64,000 nt of DNA, from positions 1 to 64,000 of the forward strand of contig CBFGRV010000002.1 of the NCBI GenBank assembly GCA_965651265.1. The letters run 5' to 3'. This document shows positions 27,817 to 35,505 of this stretch, piece after piece. How positions within the stretch are numbered: the stretch's first letter is position 1; each line of letters begins with the position of its first letter. The notes beneath the pieces were generated by a model. It worked only from the letters and a program-made list of their open reading frames with translations, was not told the DNA's origin and did not search any database. The position numbers and the translations under genes are program-made. This DNA comes from CBFGRV01 sp965651265. Lineage in GTDB: Bacteria; Bacteroidota; Rhodothermia; Rhodothermales; VXPQ01.

Positions 27817-29523
27817 ATGACATTTCGAGACACCGGCCTTCTTGAATGGGCGCGATCGTATTCCCGCGAAGCCTTTTTCGGGGATGCCACGGCAGGGTTG
27901 ACGGTTGGCGTCATGGTCGTCCCACAATCGATGGCCTACGCGGTGCTGCTCGGGGTGCCGCCGATCTACGGGCTCTATGCGTCGCTCGTGCCGCTGCTCG
28001 TGTATCCCATCTTCGGCACATCTCGGCAGCTCGCCGTGGGTGTGATCGCGATCGATATGCTGGTGGCCGGGGCGGGACTTTCGCTCGTGGCTGTTCCGGG
28101 TTCACCATCATTCATCTCGCTCGCCATTTTCCTGGCCCTTTTGGTTGGCGTCACGCAGGTAGCGATGGGGCTCTTGCGACTGGGATTCGTGGTACAGCTG
28201 CTGTCGAGGCCGGTCATCGCGGGCTTTGCTTCCGCAGCGGCCATCGTCATCTGCTTCAGTCAGCTCGGAAATCTACTCGGCATCGGCCTTCCCCAATCCC
28301 AGTACGTGCTCGTGATACTGTGGCAGCTGGTTGACCACATCTCCGAGATCCACGTCGTATCCGCACTCATTGGCATCGGCGGAATCGCGCTGCTTTTCGG
28401 ACTTAAATCGTGGCGTCCTCTGTTTCCTGCTCCGGTCCTGGTGCTTGCCCTCGGCACGGCGCTGGCGTGGATGCTCAGGCTGGACGACTCGGGTGTGGCG
28501 GTCGTCGGCTCCATCCCGACAGGACTTCCCGGATTCGACGTGCCGGATGTCTCCTTCCGATCGATTCGTGCACTGCTTCCGACGGCACTGACTCTCGCCC
28601 TCGTTCAGTTCATGACGGTCATTTCTCTTGGAAAGGTCTTCGCGGCTCGTCATCGCTATCGGGTCCTTCCAAATCGAGAGCTCATCGCGATTGGGATGGC
28701 CAATATCGCCGGCAGCTTCTTTCGCAGCGTGCCCGTCTCCGGGTCCTTCTCTCGTTCGGCCATCAACGATCAGGCAGGCGCACAGACCCCTCTGGCCAAC
28801 GTATTTGCCGGATTGGTCGTCGCGGCGACGCTCCTCTTCCTCACGCCCCTCTTCCGATATGTGCCCTTTCCGATTCTGGGCGCCATCATCATTCTGGCGG
28901 CTGTTGGGCTGGTGAATCTGGGCGAAGTACGCCGGCTGATCCACTTAAAGCGTGTGGATGGAGGCATCGCGCTCATCACGTTCGCGGCGACGCTGATCGC
29001 GGGTGTGGTCGAGGGCCTCCTGCTGGGCGTGGCGGCCTCGGTCGTCGCCGTGCTGTACCGAATCGGCCGGCCCCGAATCACCGTGCTGGGCCGGCTTCCG
29101 GGCACGCAGGCATACGGCGACGTTCGCCGCCATCCCGAGGCCCAACAGTACGAAGACATCCTCATCCTCCGTGTCGAAGCCTCCCTGTCTTTTGCCAATG
29201 CGGAATACCTCCGCGACGTCCTACACAATTATGTGCTGTTCGATGCACCTGGGACCCGCGCCATCGTGATCGATGCCGGAAGCATCAACGATGTCGACAC
29301 GACAGCCGTGGAAATGCTGCTGGAAGCATTGATGCTGCTGGATGAGCACGGGATCGAGCTCTACTTCGGATCCACGAAGGGCGCCGTGTTCGACGTGCTG
29401 GACCGTGCCGGATTCGTCGGCCGCCTCGGCCTCGATCACTTCTTCGTCACCGCGCATGATGCCGTGCAGCACGCGCTCTCGCAGCATGGCGCACACAATA
29501 AAGAAGCCCGCCTTCTCGATTGA
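27817..29523 (+). CDS. SulP-family (SLC26) anion transporter with STAS domain
   Basis: Protein of 568 residues. The membrane domain (about 1-410) has the SulP signature near the start (DATAGLTVGVMVVPQSMAYA, VPPIYGLYASLVPLLVYPIFGTS), about 12-14 hydrophobic segments and the VSGSFSRSAINDQAGAQTPLAN motif. A cytoplasmic STAS domain (about 430-560) contains VIDAGSINDVDTTAVEMLLEAL. Members carry sulfate, bicarbonate or dicarboxylates with Na+ or H+. The ion cannot be assigned from sequence. Ends within the terminator shared with tRNA-Gly. Confidence 0.93.
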   Translation: MTFRDTGLLEWARSYSREAFFGDATAGLTVGVMVVPQSMAYAVLLGVPPIYGLYASLVPLLVYPIFGTSRQLAVGVIAIDMLVAGAGLSLVAVPGSPSFISLAIFLALLVGVTQVAMGLLRLGFVVQLLSRPVIAGFASAAAIVICFSQLGNLLGIGLPQSQYVLVILWQLVDHISEIHVVSALIGIGGIALLFGLKSWRPLFPAPVLVLALGTALAWMLRLDDSGVAVVGSIPTGLPGFDVPDVSFRSIRALLPTALTLALVQFMTVISLGKVFAARHRYRVLPNRELIAIGMANIAGSFFRSVPVSGSFSRSAINDQAGAQTPLANVFAGLVVAATLLFLTPLFRYVPFPILGAIIILAAVGLVNLGEVRRLIHLKRVDGGIALITFAATLIAGVVEGLLLGVAASVVAVLYRIGRPRITVLGRLPGTQAYGDVRRHPEAQQYEDILILRVEASLSFANAEYLRDVLHNYVLFDAPGTRAIVIDAGSINDVDTTAVEMLLEALMLLDEHGIELYFGSTKGAVFDVLDRAGFVGRLGLDHFFVTAHDAVQHALSQHGAHNKEARLLD

Positions 29524-29536
29524 AAAAGCGGGCTTC
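29497..29536 (-). terminator. Intrinsic terminator for tRNA-Gly, overlapping the 3' end of sulP
   Basis: GAAGCCCGC (29503-29511) and GCGGGCTTC (29528-29536) form a 9-bp perfect stem. On the minus strand it is followed by TTTATT, so it ends transcription from tRNA-Gly. The stem includes the last codons and stop of the SulP gene on the other strand, where no T-run follows. Confidence 0.75.
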
Positions 29537-29563
29537 ACGGGCCTGTTTGGGCCGATTTTGAGG

Positions 29564-29639
29564 TGGAGCGGAAGACGGGATTCGAACCCGCGACCTTTTG
29601 CATGGCAAGCAAATGCTCTACCAGCTGAGCTACTTCCGC
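29564..29639 (-). tRNA. tRNA-Gly (anticodon GCC)
   Basis: A 76-nt tRNA with acceptor GCGGAAG/CTTCCGC, discriminator T and encoded CCA. The D-arm is AGCTCAGCTGGTAGAGC, the anticodon loop TTGCCAT gives GCC, and the T-loop is GGTTCGAATCC. It reads leftwards into the terminator at 29497-29536. Confidence 0.98.
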
Positions 29640-29756
29640 ATCGGGAGCCTAAGAACGAGCCCAATTTTGGGCAGGTTCCAGATAGGCGTGCCTGTAGACT
29701 CTCTTCATAGGTGCTTTGAGATTCATCCTGATCCCGGCGTGCCGCGTGGGCTGTAT

Positions 29757-30290
29757 CTAGATCTGGAATCCCAACGAGCGGCGGCGGACCTCTTCTTTGC
29801 GTGCGGTGGATTCGAGTGGAATCGAAAAGGAATGGGAGACGAGCTCGGCCCCCATCTCTCGCCAGAACGCCACGGCCTCCTCGTTTTTCGCCACGACGTC
29901 GGCGCGCAGCTGATGCACGCCCAGCGACTCGGCCCATTCTCGCACGGCATCCACCAGAGCCCGGCCGACTCCCCCACCACGGCGAGCCGAATCGACGTAA
30001 ATCTCAACGATATAGACGCCAGGCCCATCGCTATAAATCGGAGGAGGCGCCCATTGCTCGGCCGACACGAAGCCACAGACCTCGCCATCGACTTCCGCAA
30101 CGTACAGTCGACGCGACAATCGTTCCAACCAGGCGTTGAAGTCGTTGTCCCACCGCTTGCGAGCGTCCTCGGATGGGGCGAATCGGGGATCGATCTCGCC
30201 GTGCAGGCGGAGCATCTCGTACCACATCCTTCCCACCGCCTCCTTGTCCGTTCGCCTCGCACGACGAACGACGACATTGCTTCGCTCCAT
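29757..30290 (-). CDS. GNAT-family N-acetyltransferase
   Basis: Protein of 177 residues. The ATG at 30290 is chosen because it lies 7 nt after the asd stop; the longer frame would overlap asd. The GNAT fold has VVRRARRTDKEAV, VYIVEIYVDSARRGGGVGRALVDAVREWA (acetyl-CoA loop R-R-x-x-G-x-G/A) and NEEAVAFWREMGAE. Last gene of the metY-metX-asd operon. The acceptor substrate is unknown and a role in methionine metabolism is only implied by position. Confidence 0.88.
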   Translation of the reverse strand: MERSNVVVRRARRTDKEAVGRMWYEMLRLHGEIDPRFAPSEDARKRWDNDFNAWLERLSRRLYVAEVDGEVCGFVSAEQWAPPPIYSDGPGVYIVEIYVDSARRGGGVGRALVDAVREWAESLGVHQLRADVVAKNEEAVAFWREMGAELVSHSFSIPLESTARKEEVRRRSLGFQI

Positions 30291-30297
30291 AGGTCCG

Positions 30298-31368
30298 TCA
30301 AACGGCCACACGCGCCGCTTCTCGCTGCTTGAGATATCCCCTCTTCACGAGCAGCTCCGCATTGAGCAGGGCGCCGCCGGCTGCTCCTCGGATCGTATTG
30401 TGCACCAGCGCGATGAACTTGATGTCCAGCACTTCGCACTCTCGTACGCGCCCCACCGACACCGTCATGCCGCCACCCAGCTCCGCATGCCGGCGAGGCT
30501 GTGGGAAACGCTCATCATCCATCAACTCGATGAATTTCGATGGAGCGCTGGGTAGATCCAAGGCTCGGATGGGGCTCCTGAACGCTCGAAAAGCCTCCGT
30601 GACCTCATCTATACTGGCCTGGCGCGCGAGCTTGACGGAAACGGCCTCGAGGTGGCCATCCAGCACCGGCACCCGGTTGCACTGCGCACTGATCCGAAGC
30701 GTGGCGGGCTCTATGTGACCATCTATCACGCGCCCCAGAAGCTTCCTCGGCTCCGCCTTCATCTTCTCCTCTTCCCCCCCGATGTAGGGCACGACATTGC
30801 CCACGGCATCGAGCGAGGCCACGCCCGGATACCCTGCACCGGACAGCGCTTGCATGGTCACCACATTCACGGCCTCCACACCGAAGGCATCCACGAGCGG
30901 CTTCAACGAGGAGACGAGCCCGACCGTGCTGCAGTTCGGGTTCGTGACAATGAAGCCCCCGCTCCCCCAGGATTGCCGATCGATTAGCGCGATGTGATCG
31001 GGATTCACCTCCGGGATGAGGAGCGGCACATCCGCCTCCATCCGGTAATTTCGGGCATTCGAGATGACCGGATACCCTGCCTCAGCAAACGTCGCTTCGA
31101 TATCCCCGGCAACGCCTGCATCGAGTCCCGAAAACACGAAGTCGGCGTCGAAATCGGGCCGGGTTTCGCGGATCGTCATCTCGGCCACGCCGGCGGGAAT
31201 CGCTCTGGAGCCGATCCAATTCACGGCCTCCCGGTATGCCTTCCCGGCCGACCGCTCTGAAGCTGTGAGCGCTACGATCTCAAACCACGGATGGCCGTCC
31301 AGCAATTCGACGAACTTCTGTCCGACGGCGCCCGTGGCACCCAGGATTCCAACGCGAAGCTTTTGCAT
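30298..31368 (-). CDS. asd: Aspartate-semialdehyde dehydrogenase
   Basis: Protein of 356 residues. N-terminal Rossmann motif GILGATGAVGQKFVELL, catalytic Cys146 in VTNPNCSTVGL, and the substrate-binding region with R-x-P-V-x-D-G-H (NRVPVLDGHLEAV). The NPNCS form and overall sequence follow the archaeal/fungal-type Asd subgroup. It reduces aspartyl phosphate to aspartate semialdehyde, the branch-point for methionine, threonine and lysine. It sits 61 nt after metX in the riboswitch-controlled operon, consistent with supplying homoserine for methionine. Confidence 0.96.
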   Translation of the reverse strand: MQKLRVGILGATGAVGQKFVELLDGHPWFEIVALTASERSAGKAYREAVNWIGSRAIPAGVAEMTIRETRPDFDADFVFSGLDAGVAGDIEATFAEAGYPVISNARNYRMEADVPLLIPEVNPDHIALIDRQSWGSGGFIVTNPNCSTVGLVSSLKPLVDAFGVEAVNVVTMQALSGAGYPGVASLDAVGNVVPYIGGEEEKMKAEPRKLLGRVIDGHIEPATLRISAQCNRVPVLDGHLEAVSVKLARQASIDEVTEAFRAFRSPIRALDLPSAPSKFIELMDDERFPQPRRHAELGGGMTVSVGRVRECEVLDIKFIALVHNTIRGAAGGALLNAELLVKRGYLKQREAARVAV

Positions 31369-31429
31369 GATCTAAGATTTTCGAGCAGCCGGAGGCCCCG
31401 ACCGCAAGATTCCTTGCCTTTTTGTCTGC

Positions 31430-32497
31430 CTAGGTCGTGCTTCCGGCCACCACCTTCTCCGCCTTCTCTCCAGCCACCACGGGGTTTGCGGCCAGCCAGT
31501 TTTCAAGTATGTCCGCAAGCTGTGCGAACTCTATCAGGAAAGCATCATGCCCGTGCGAGGATCTGATGACGCGGAGCTCAGCCTGCGGGATGTATCGAGC
31601 CAGCTCCTCCTGCTCCTCGAGCGGGTAGAGTACGTCGGAATCGATGCCGATAACCAGCGTCGGCTGTTCGATCTCGCGAAGAGCCGATTCGTAGGAACCG
31701 CGCCCCCGCCCGACATCGTGCGTATCCATCTGTTTGGTCAGATGGATGTAGCAGTTCGCGTCGAAGCGATCGACAAGTTTCTGGCCCTGGTATCGAAGGT
31801 AGCTCTCCACGGCGAAAAGACCGGCGGTGCCATCCTGGGATGAGCGCCCAAAGCGCGCCTCGAACGACGCCCGCGAGCGGTACGACAGCATGGCCACCAT
31901 CCGCGCCGTAGCCAGCCCGGCCGTCGGCTGCTCCTCGTAGTGGCCGCCCTGCCACCGCGGATCGGCATATATCGCCTGCCGCTGGGCTTCGCTGAATCCA
32001 ATGCACCACGAGGAATGCCGCCCGCCCACGGCGATCGGCACGATACCCCGGACGAAGTCGGGTTCGTACGCCCACTCCAGCGCCTGCATCGCCCCCATCG
32101 AACCACCCAGCGCAAACGCCGCCTGCCGGACGCCGATGTTCTCGAGGGCCAGCCGGTGGGCACGCACCGTATCCCGAATCGTCACGGCCGGAAAGTCCGG
32201 TCCGAAGGGCGCCCCCGTCTCCGGGTTCTCCGTGAGCGGGGACGCCGAACCGTAAGGAGATCCGAGCACGTTCAGACACACGACGAAATAGCGATCGGTG
32301 TCCAACACCGCACCAGGGCCGATGAGCGGACCCCACCAGACGTCCGCACGCACGTTCCCGGTCAAGGCGTGACATACGATCACTGCATTGCTCCCGTCCT
32401 CGTCCAGCTCGCCCCATGACTGAAAGGCGATCGGCACGTCGGTGAGCACTTGCCCCGACTCGAGCTGCAGCTCCGGCAGGATGACGCGTTCTGGCAT
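31430..32497 (-). CDS. metX: Homoserine O-acetyltransferase
   Basis: Protein of 355 residues, alpha/beta-hydrolase fold. Early features are QSWGELDEDGSNAVIVCHALTG-like and WWGPLIGPG. The nucleophile is Ser133 in ALGGSMGAMQALEW, with the catalytic Asp in VIGIDSDVLYP and His in SSHGHDAF. It acetylates homoserine with acetyl-CoA, providing the substrate for metY, which lies 15 nt upstream. Succinyl- and acetyl-specific members differ at few positions, so acyl specificity is taken from the MetX-type sequence and the MetY partner. Confidence 0.95.
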   Translation of the reverse strand: MPERVILPELQLESGQVLTDVPIAFQSWGELDEDGSNAVIVCHALTGNVRADVWWGPLIGPGAVLDTDRYFVVCLNVLGSPYGSASPLTENPETGAPFGPDFPAVTIRDTVRAHRLALENIGVRQAAFALGGSMGAMQALEWAYEPDFVRGIVPIAVGGRHSSWCIGFSEAQRQAIYADPRWQGGHYEEQPTAGLATARMVAMLSYRSRASFEARFGRSSQDGTAGLFAVESYLRYQGQKLVDRFDANCYIHLTKQMDTHDVGRGRGSYESALREIEQPTLVIGIDSDVLYPLEEQEELARYIPQAELRVIRSSHGHDAFLIEFAQLADILENWLAANPVVAGEKAEKVVAGSTT

Positions 32498-32512
32498 GCT
32501 TCCGGCGAATGG

Positions 32513-33847
32513 CTAGGCGGTTACGGGCGAGTCGACCCTGGCCAGCGCCTGCTCGAGATCCTCGAGGATGTCGTCGATATGCTCGATGCCGACTGAGATC
32601 CGGACGAGATCAGGCGTGACGCCGGCCGACAGCTGCTCTTCCGCGGCGAGCTGCTGGTGCGTCGTCGAGGCCGGGTGGATCACGAGCGTCTTTGCGTCAC
32701 CGACATTAGCCAGATGGCTGGCGAGCTTCAGGCTATCGACAAACGTTCGACCGGCCTCGACCCCCCCCTTGATGCCGAAAGAGAGAACGGCGCCGAACCC
32801 ATTGCGCAGGTACTTCTTGGCGTTGTGATGGTAGGGATGGCTCTCCAGACCGGGGTAGCTGACCCAGGATACCTGCGGGTGGTTCTCCAGCCACTGCGCC
32901 ACCTTCAAGGCATTCTCGCAGCTGCGATCCATCCGAAGCGAGAGCGTCTCGAGTCCCTGCAGAAGCAGGAAGGAGCCGAACGGATTCTGGCATGGGCCAA
33001 GGTCGCGCAGCCCCTCCACACGCGCTCGAATGATAAACGCGACGTTCACTCCGAGCACCCCGTTCGGTCCAAACGCTTCCCAGAAATTGAGGCCGTGGTA
33101 GCCCGGCGACGGCTCCGTGAAGGTTGGAAAACGTCCATTGTCCCATGGGAACGTCCCTCCATCTACGATCACGCCTCCAATCGTCGTGCCATGCCCGCCA
33201 ATCCATTTCGTAGCGGCCTGAACCACGATGTGCGCGCCCAGCTTCAGGGGTTGCGCCAGATAGCCGGCGGCACCGAACGTATTGTCGACGACGAGCGGTA
33301 CGCCCTGGCGCTTTGAGACTTCCGCAAGTCGATCGAAATCCGGAACGTTGAAGCGCGGATTCCCGATGGTCTCTACGAAAATGGCCTTCGTGCGGTCATC
33401 GATGAGCGACTCGATGGAGTCCGGATCGTCGCCGTCGGCGAACCGGACGTCGATGCCGAGACGCGGGAAGGTGACCTTGAACTGGTTGTAGGTGCCACCG
33501 TAGAGATAGCTGCTCGAGACGATGTTGTCACCCGCCTGCGCCAGCGTGGCGATTGTGAGGAGCTGCGCGGACATGCCGCTGGATGTCGCAAGAGCCGCGA
33601 CCCCACCCTCGAGCGCCGCCATCCGCTGTTCGAAAACATCCGTCGTGGGATTCATAATCCGCGTGTAGATGTTTCCGAACTCCTTCAGGGCGAAAAGATT
33701 GGCGCCGTGCTCGGAGTCGTTGAAGGTGTACGACGTCGTGGCGTAAATGGGAACGGCACGCGATTTCGTTGTGGGGTCGGGAATCTGCCCGGCGTGCACC
33801 TGCAGGGTCTCGAATCGGTAGTTGGGTGCTTTTCCGTTGCTGCTCAT
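32513..33847 (-). CDS. metY: O-acetylhomoserine aminocarboxypropyltransferase (sulfhydrylase)
   Basis: Protein of 444 residues, of the PLP-dependent Cys/Met-metabolism family. YATTSYTFNDSEHGANLFAL and YTRIMNPTTDVFEQRMAALEGG bind PLP phosphate, and the Schiff-base lysine is in AATKWIGGHGT. The C-terminus has THQQLAAEEQLSAGVTPDLVRISVGIE. The extra-long MetY form (over 420 residues) fits direct sulfhydrylation of O-acetylhomoserine to homocysteine. First gene of the operon, 127 nt after the terminator that follows the SAM riboswitch. Confidence 0.96.
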   Translation of the reverse strand: MSSNGKAPNYRFETLQVHAGQIPDPTTKSRAVPIYATTSYTFNDSEHGANLFALKEFGNIYTRIMNPTTDVFEQRMAALEGGVAALATSSGMSAQLLTIATLAQAGDNIVSSSYLYGGTYNQFKVTFPRLGIDVRFADGDDPDSIESLIDDRTKAIFVETIGNPRFNVPDFDRLAEVSKRQGVPLVVDNTFGAAGYLAQPLKLGAHIVVQAATKWIGGHGTTIGGVIVDGGTFPWDNGRFPTFTEPSPGYHGLNFWEAFGPNGVLGVNVAFIIRARVEGLRDLGPCQNPFGSFLLLQGLETLSLRMDRSCENALKVAQWLENHPQVSWVSYPGLESHPYHHNAKKYLRNGFGAVLSFGIKGGVEAGRTFVDSLKLASHLANVGDAKTLVIHPASTTHQQLAAEEQLSAGVTPDLVRISVGIEHIDDILEDLEQALARVDSPVTA

Positions 33848-33973
33848 AGGTTCGGCTCGCGTCTTATAGTGAGACGATATGATGGTGGTGGCCGATAGGG
33901 TTTCGGCGGCGAGCCCATCCAGAAGCGCAGCAGTAACCTACCTGCTGAAGCCTGCATCCTGCGCGGGAGGCAC

Positions 33974-34008
33974 AAAAAAACCTCCTCCGCGCGAAGTGCG
34001 GAAGAGGT
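33974..34008 (-). terminator. Intrinsic terminator, expression platform of the SAM riboswitch
   Basis: On the minus strand CCTCTTCCGC and GCGGAGGAGG pair around a short loop, followed directly by seven T residues. It lies between the aptamer (34037-34171) and the metY start, the normal place for SAM-I transcriptional control. The sequence GGGAGAGTCTGCTCC between aptamer and terminator may supply the antiterminator. Confidence 0.92.
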
Positions 34009-34036
34009 ACGAATCCATTTCGGAGCAGACTCTCCC

Positions 34037-34171
34037 GCTCATCTTTCCTCGCGCGACTCCCTGATCGGAGCGAGGCAGGACTTGGCACCTTTCCTCAGCA
34101 GCTCTTGCGAGCGGCTTGCGGCGGTTGCCAGGGCTTCATTGGGCCTGCACCCTCCACCCTTCTGGATGAGC
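34037..34171 (-). promoter_or_regulatory. SAM-I (S-box) riboswitch
   Basis: The minus strand has the S-box layout. P1 is formed by GCTCATC (34165-34171) and GATGAGC (34037-34043). The core has AGAAGGGTGGAGGG, the conserved AATGAAGCCCTGGCAACC near 34125-34145, and GGTGCCAAGTCCTGC near 34075-34090, close to the S-box consensus GGTGCCAATTCC. Binding of S-adenosylmethionine should favour the downstream terminator and shut off metY-metX-asd. Class is assigned from consensus sequence and pairing read by eye. Confidence 0.95.
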
Positions 34172-34377
34172 TATCAGAAACATCGTTTCATACCGCCTCT
34201 TTACAGAGCCTTCTTCGACGTGTTCCACAGTTTCGAGACGCAATTCGTTTGGAAGCGATTTTTTGTGCCGCGGGGATGGGAGAGAGGAGATGAGGCTTGT
34301 ATTACCTTGCACATTGTATCGTTCTGTTCCACGCTCAACAACCAGTAACAAGCAACCAGCAACCTTTGCCCAGTAAG

Positions 34378-35247
34378 ATGATAATCGACGGAAAACGAAT
34401 TGCCGCTGAGGTTCGCTCCGAGGTTCGCGAAGAGGTAGATCGATGGACCGCCGCCGGGCATCGTGCGCCGTACCTCGCGGTGGTGTTGGTCGGCGACCAT
34501 CCGGCTTCCGCCTCCTACGTTCGCGGCAAGATGAAGGCGTCGGAGGACGTCGGCATTGCCGGCGACACGCTCACCTTCCCGTCGGACATTTCAGAGGCGG
34601 AGCTGCTTGCCGTCATCCAGCGCCTGAACGCCGACGACTCGGTGGACGGCATCCTCGTCCAGCTCCCCCTCCCCGATCACATCGACGAGAAAAAGATCAT
34701 CCACGCCATCGATCCATCGAAGGATGTAGATGGATTCCATCCCGAAAATGTGGGTCGTATGCTGATCGGCGACCCGGCCTTCGTGTCGGCCACGCCGGCA
34801 GGAATCGTGGAGCTCCTGAAGCGCAGTGAGATCGAGATCGCCGGCAAGCACGCCGTCATCCTTGGCCGCTCGAACATCGTCGGGAAGCCCGTCGCGGCGC
34901 TGCTCATCCAGCGAGGCGTGGATGCGACGGTGACGGTCTGCCACAGCCGAACCCGCGACCTCCCCTCCATCGTGCGTCAGGCCGACATCCTGATCGCCGC
35001 GATCGGGCGCGCGCGTTTCGTGACGGCGGATATGGTCAGGGAAGGTGTTTCCGTGATCGATGTCGGCATCAATCGCGTGGATGATCCGGAGGCAGAACGG
35101 GGATACCGCCTGGTGGGCGATGTCGATTTTGAGGCCGTTCGGGAGAAAGCTGCTCACATCACGCCGGTGCCCGGAGGCGTCGGGCCGATGACTATTGCGA
35201 TGCTCTTGCGAAACACGCTGGCGGCGGCCCGGGGCGATTTTGGATAA
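34378..35247 (+). CDS. folD: Bifunctional methylene-THF dehydrogenase / methenyl-THF cyclohydrolase
   Basis: Protein of 289 residues from the ATG before IIDGKRIAAEV. Catalytic motif YVRGKMKASEDVGI with Lys51, VQLPLPDHID, KDVDGFHPENVGRM, the NADP loop ILGRSNIVGKPVA, and the C-terminal ITPVPGGVGPMTIAMLLRNT. It interconverts one-carbon units on tetrahydrofolate. It is divergent from the methionine operon, and its own promoter must lie in 34180-34377. It ends four bases before the -35 box of the arginine operon. Confidence 0.97.
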   Translation: MIIDGKRIAAEVRSEVREEVDRWTAAGHRAPYLAVVLVGDHPASASYVRGKMKASEDVGIAGDTLTFPSDISEAELLAVIQRLNADDSVDGILVQLPLPDHIDEKKIIHAIDPSKDVDGFHPENVGRMLIGDPAFVSATPAGIVELLKRSEIEIAGKHAVILGRSNIVGKPVAALLIQRGVDATVTVCHSRTRDLPSIVRQADILIAAIGRARFVTADMVREGVSVIDVGINRVDDPEAERGYRLVGDVDFEAVREKAAHITPVPGGVGPMTIAMLLRNTLAAARGDFG

Positions 35248-35250
35248 GCG

Positions 35251-35280
35251 TTGAAACATTATATCCGGTAACACTATTCT
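35251..35280 (+). promoter_or_regulatory. Predicted promoter of the arginine operon
   Basis: TTGAAA (35251-35256), 18 bp, then TATTCT (35275-35280) resembles a primary-sigma promoter and lies directly after the folD stop. A start about 7 nt after the -10 box would fall at or next to the ATG of the leader peptide at 35288, giving a leaderless message. Inferred from sequence alone. Confidence 0.55.
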
Positions 35281-35287
35281 TCTTGCG

Positions 35288-35374
35288 ATGCGTTTAAATC
35301 GTCCACATAGCATTCGCCGCCGTGCCGACTCGCTTCGTCTGCGACGTCGCGCGCGCCGACGCTCTGTGGAATAG
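35288..35374 (+). CDS. Arginine-rich leader peptide of the arg operon (putative attenuator peptide)
   Basis: A 28-codon ORF, ATG to TAG, with arginine at positions 2, 5, 10-12, 17, 19-21 and 23-25: 12 of 28 residues, in runs of three. It ends 57 nt before a strong intrinsic terminator, which itself precedes argG by 42 nt. This layout is that of classical amino-acid attenuators (his, trp, leu leaders): ribosomes stall on Arg codons when charged tRNA-Arg is scarce, altering folding so the terminator does not form. Expression and the alternative structure are inferred. No Shine-Dalgarno is visible, which fits the predicted leaderless start. Confidence 0.75.
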   Translation: MRLNRPHSIRRRADSLRLRRRARRRSVE

Positions 35375-35431
35375 CGCATCCCGAAGACACCGCTTTGGCG
35401 CCGGGTTTTCCGGAGCCGATATCGCTAGGAG

Positions 35432-35463
35432 AGGCGCTGATTCCACCCGGATCAGCGCCTTTT
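35432..35463 (+). terminator. Attenuator terminator upstream of argG
   Basis: AGGCGCTGAT (35432-35441) and ATCAGCGCCT (35451-35460) form a perfect 10-bp stem with a 9-nt loop, followed by a T-run (TTTT, 35460-35463). It lies after the Arg-rich leader ORF and before argG on the same strand. folD ends almost 190 bp earlier, so it is too far to be that gene's simple terminator. An alternative pairing of its left arm with GCGCC near 35398 or AGCGC near 35374 could act as antiterminator. Confidence 0.85.
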
Positions 35464-35505
35464 GCATGAGGTACATACTCGATCGATCCCTTACGGACAT
35501 AACCG

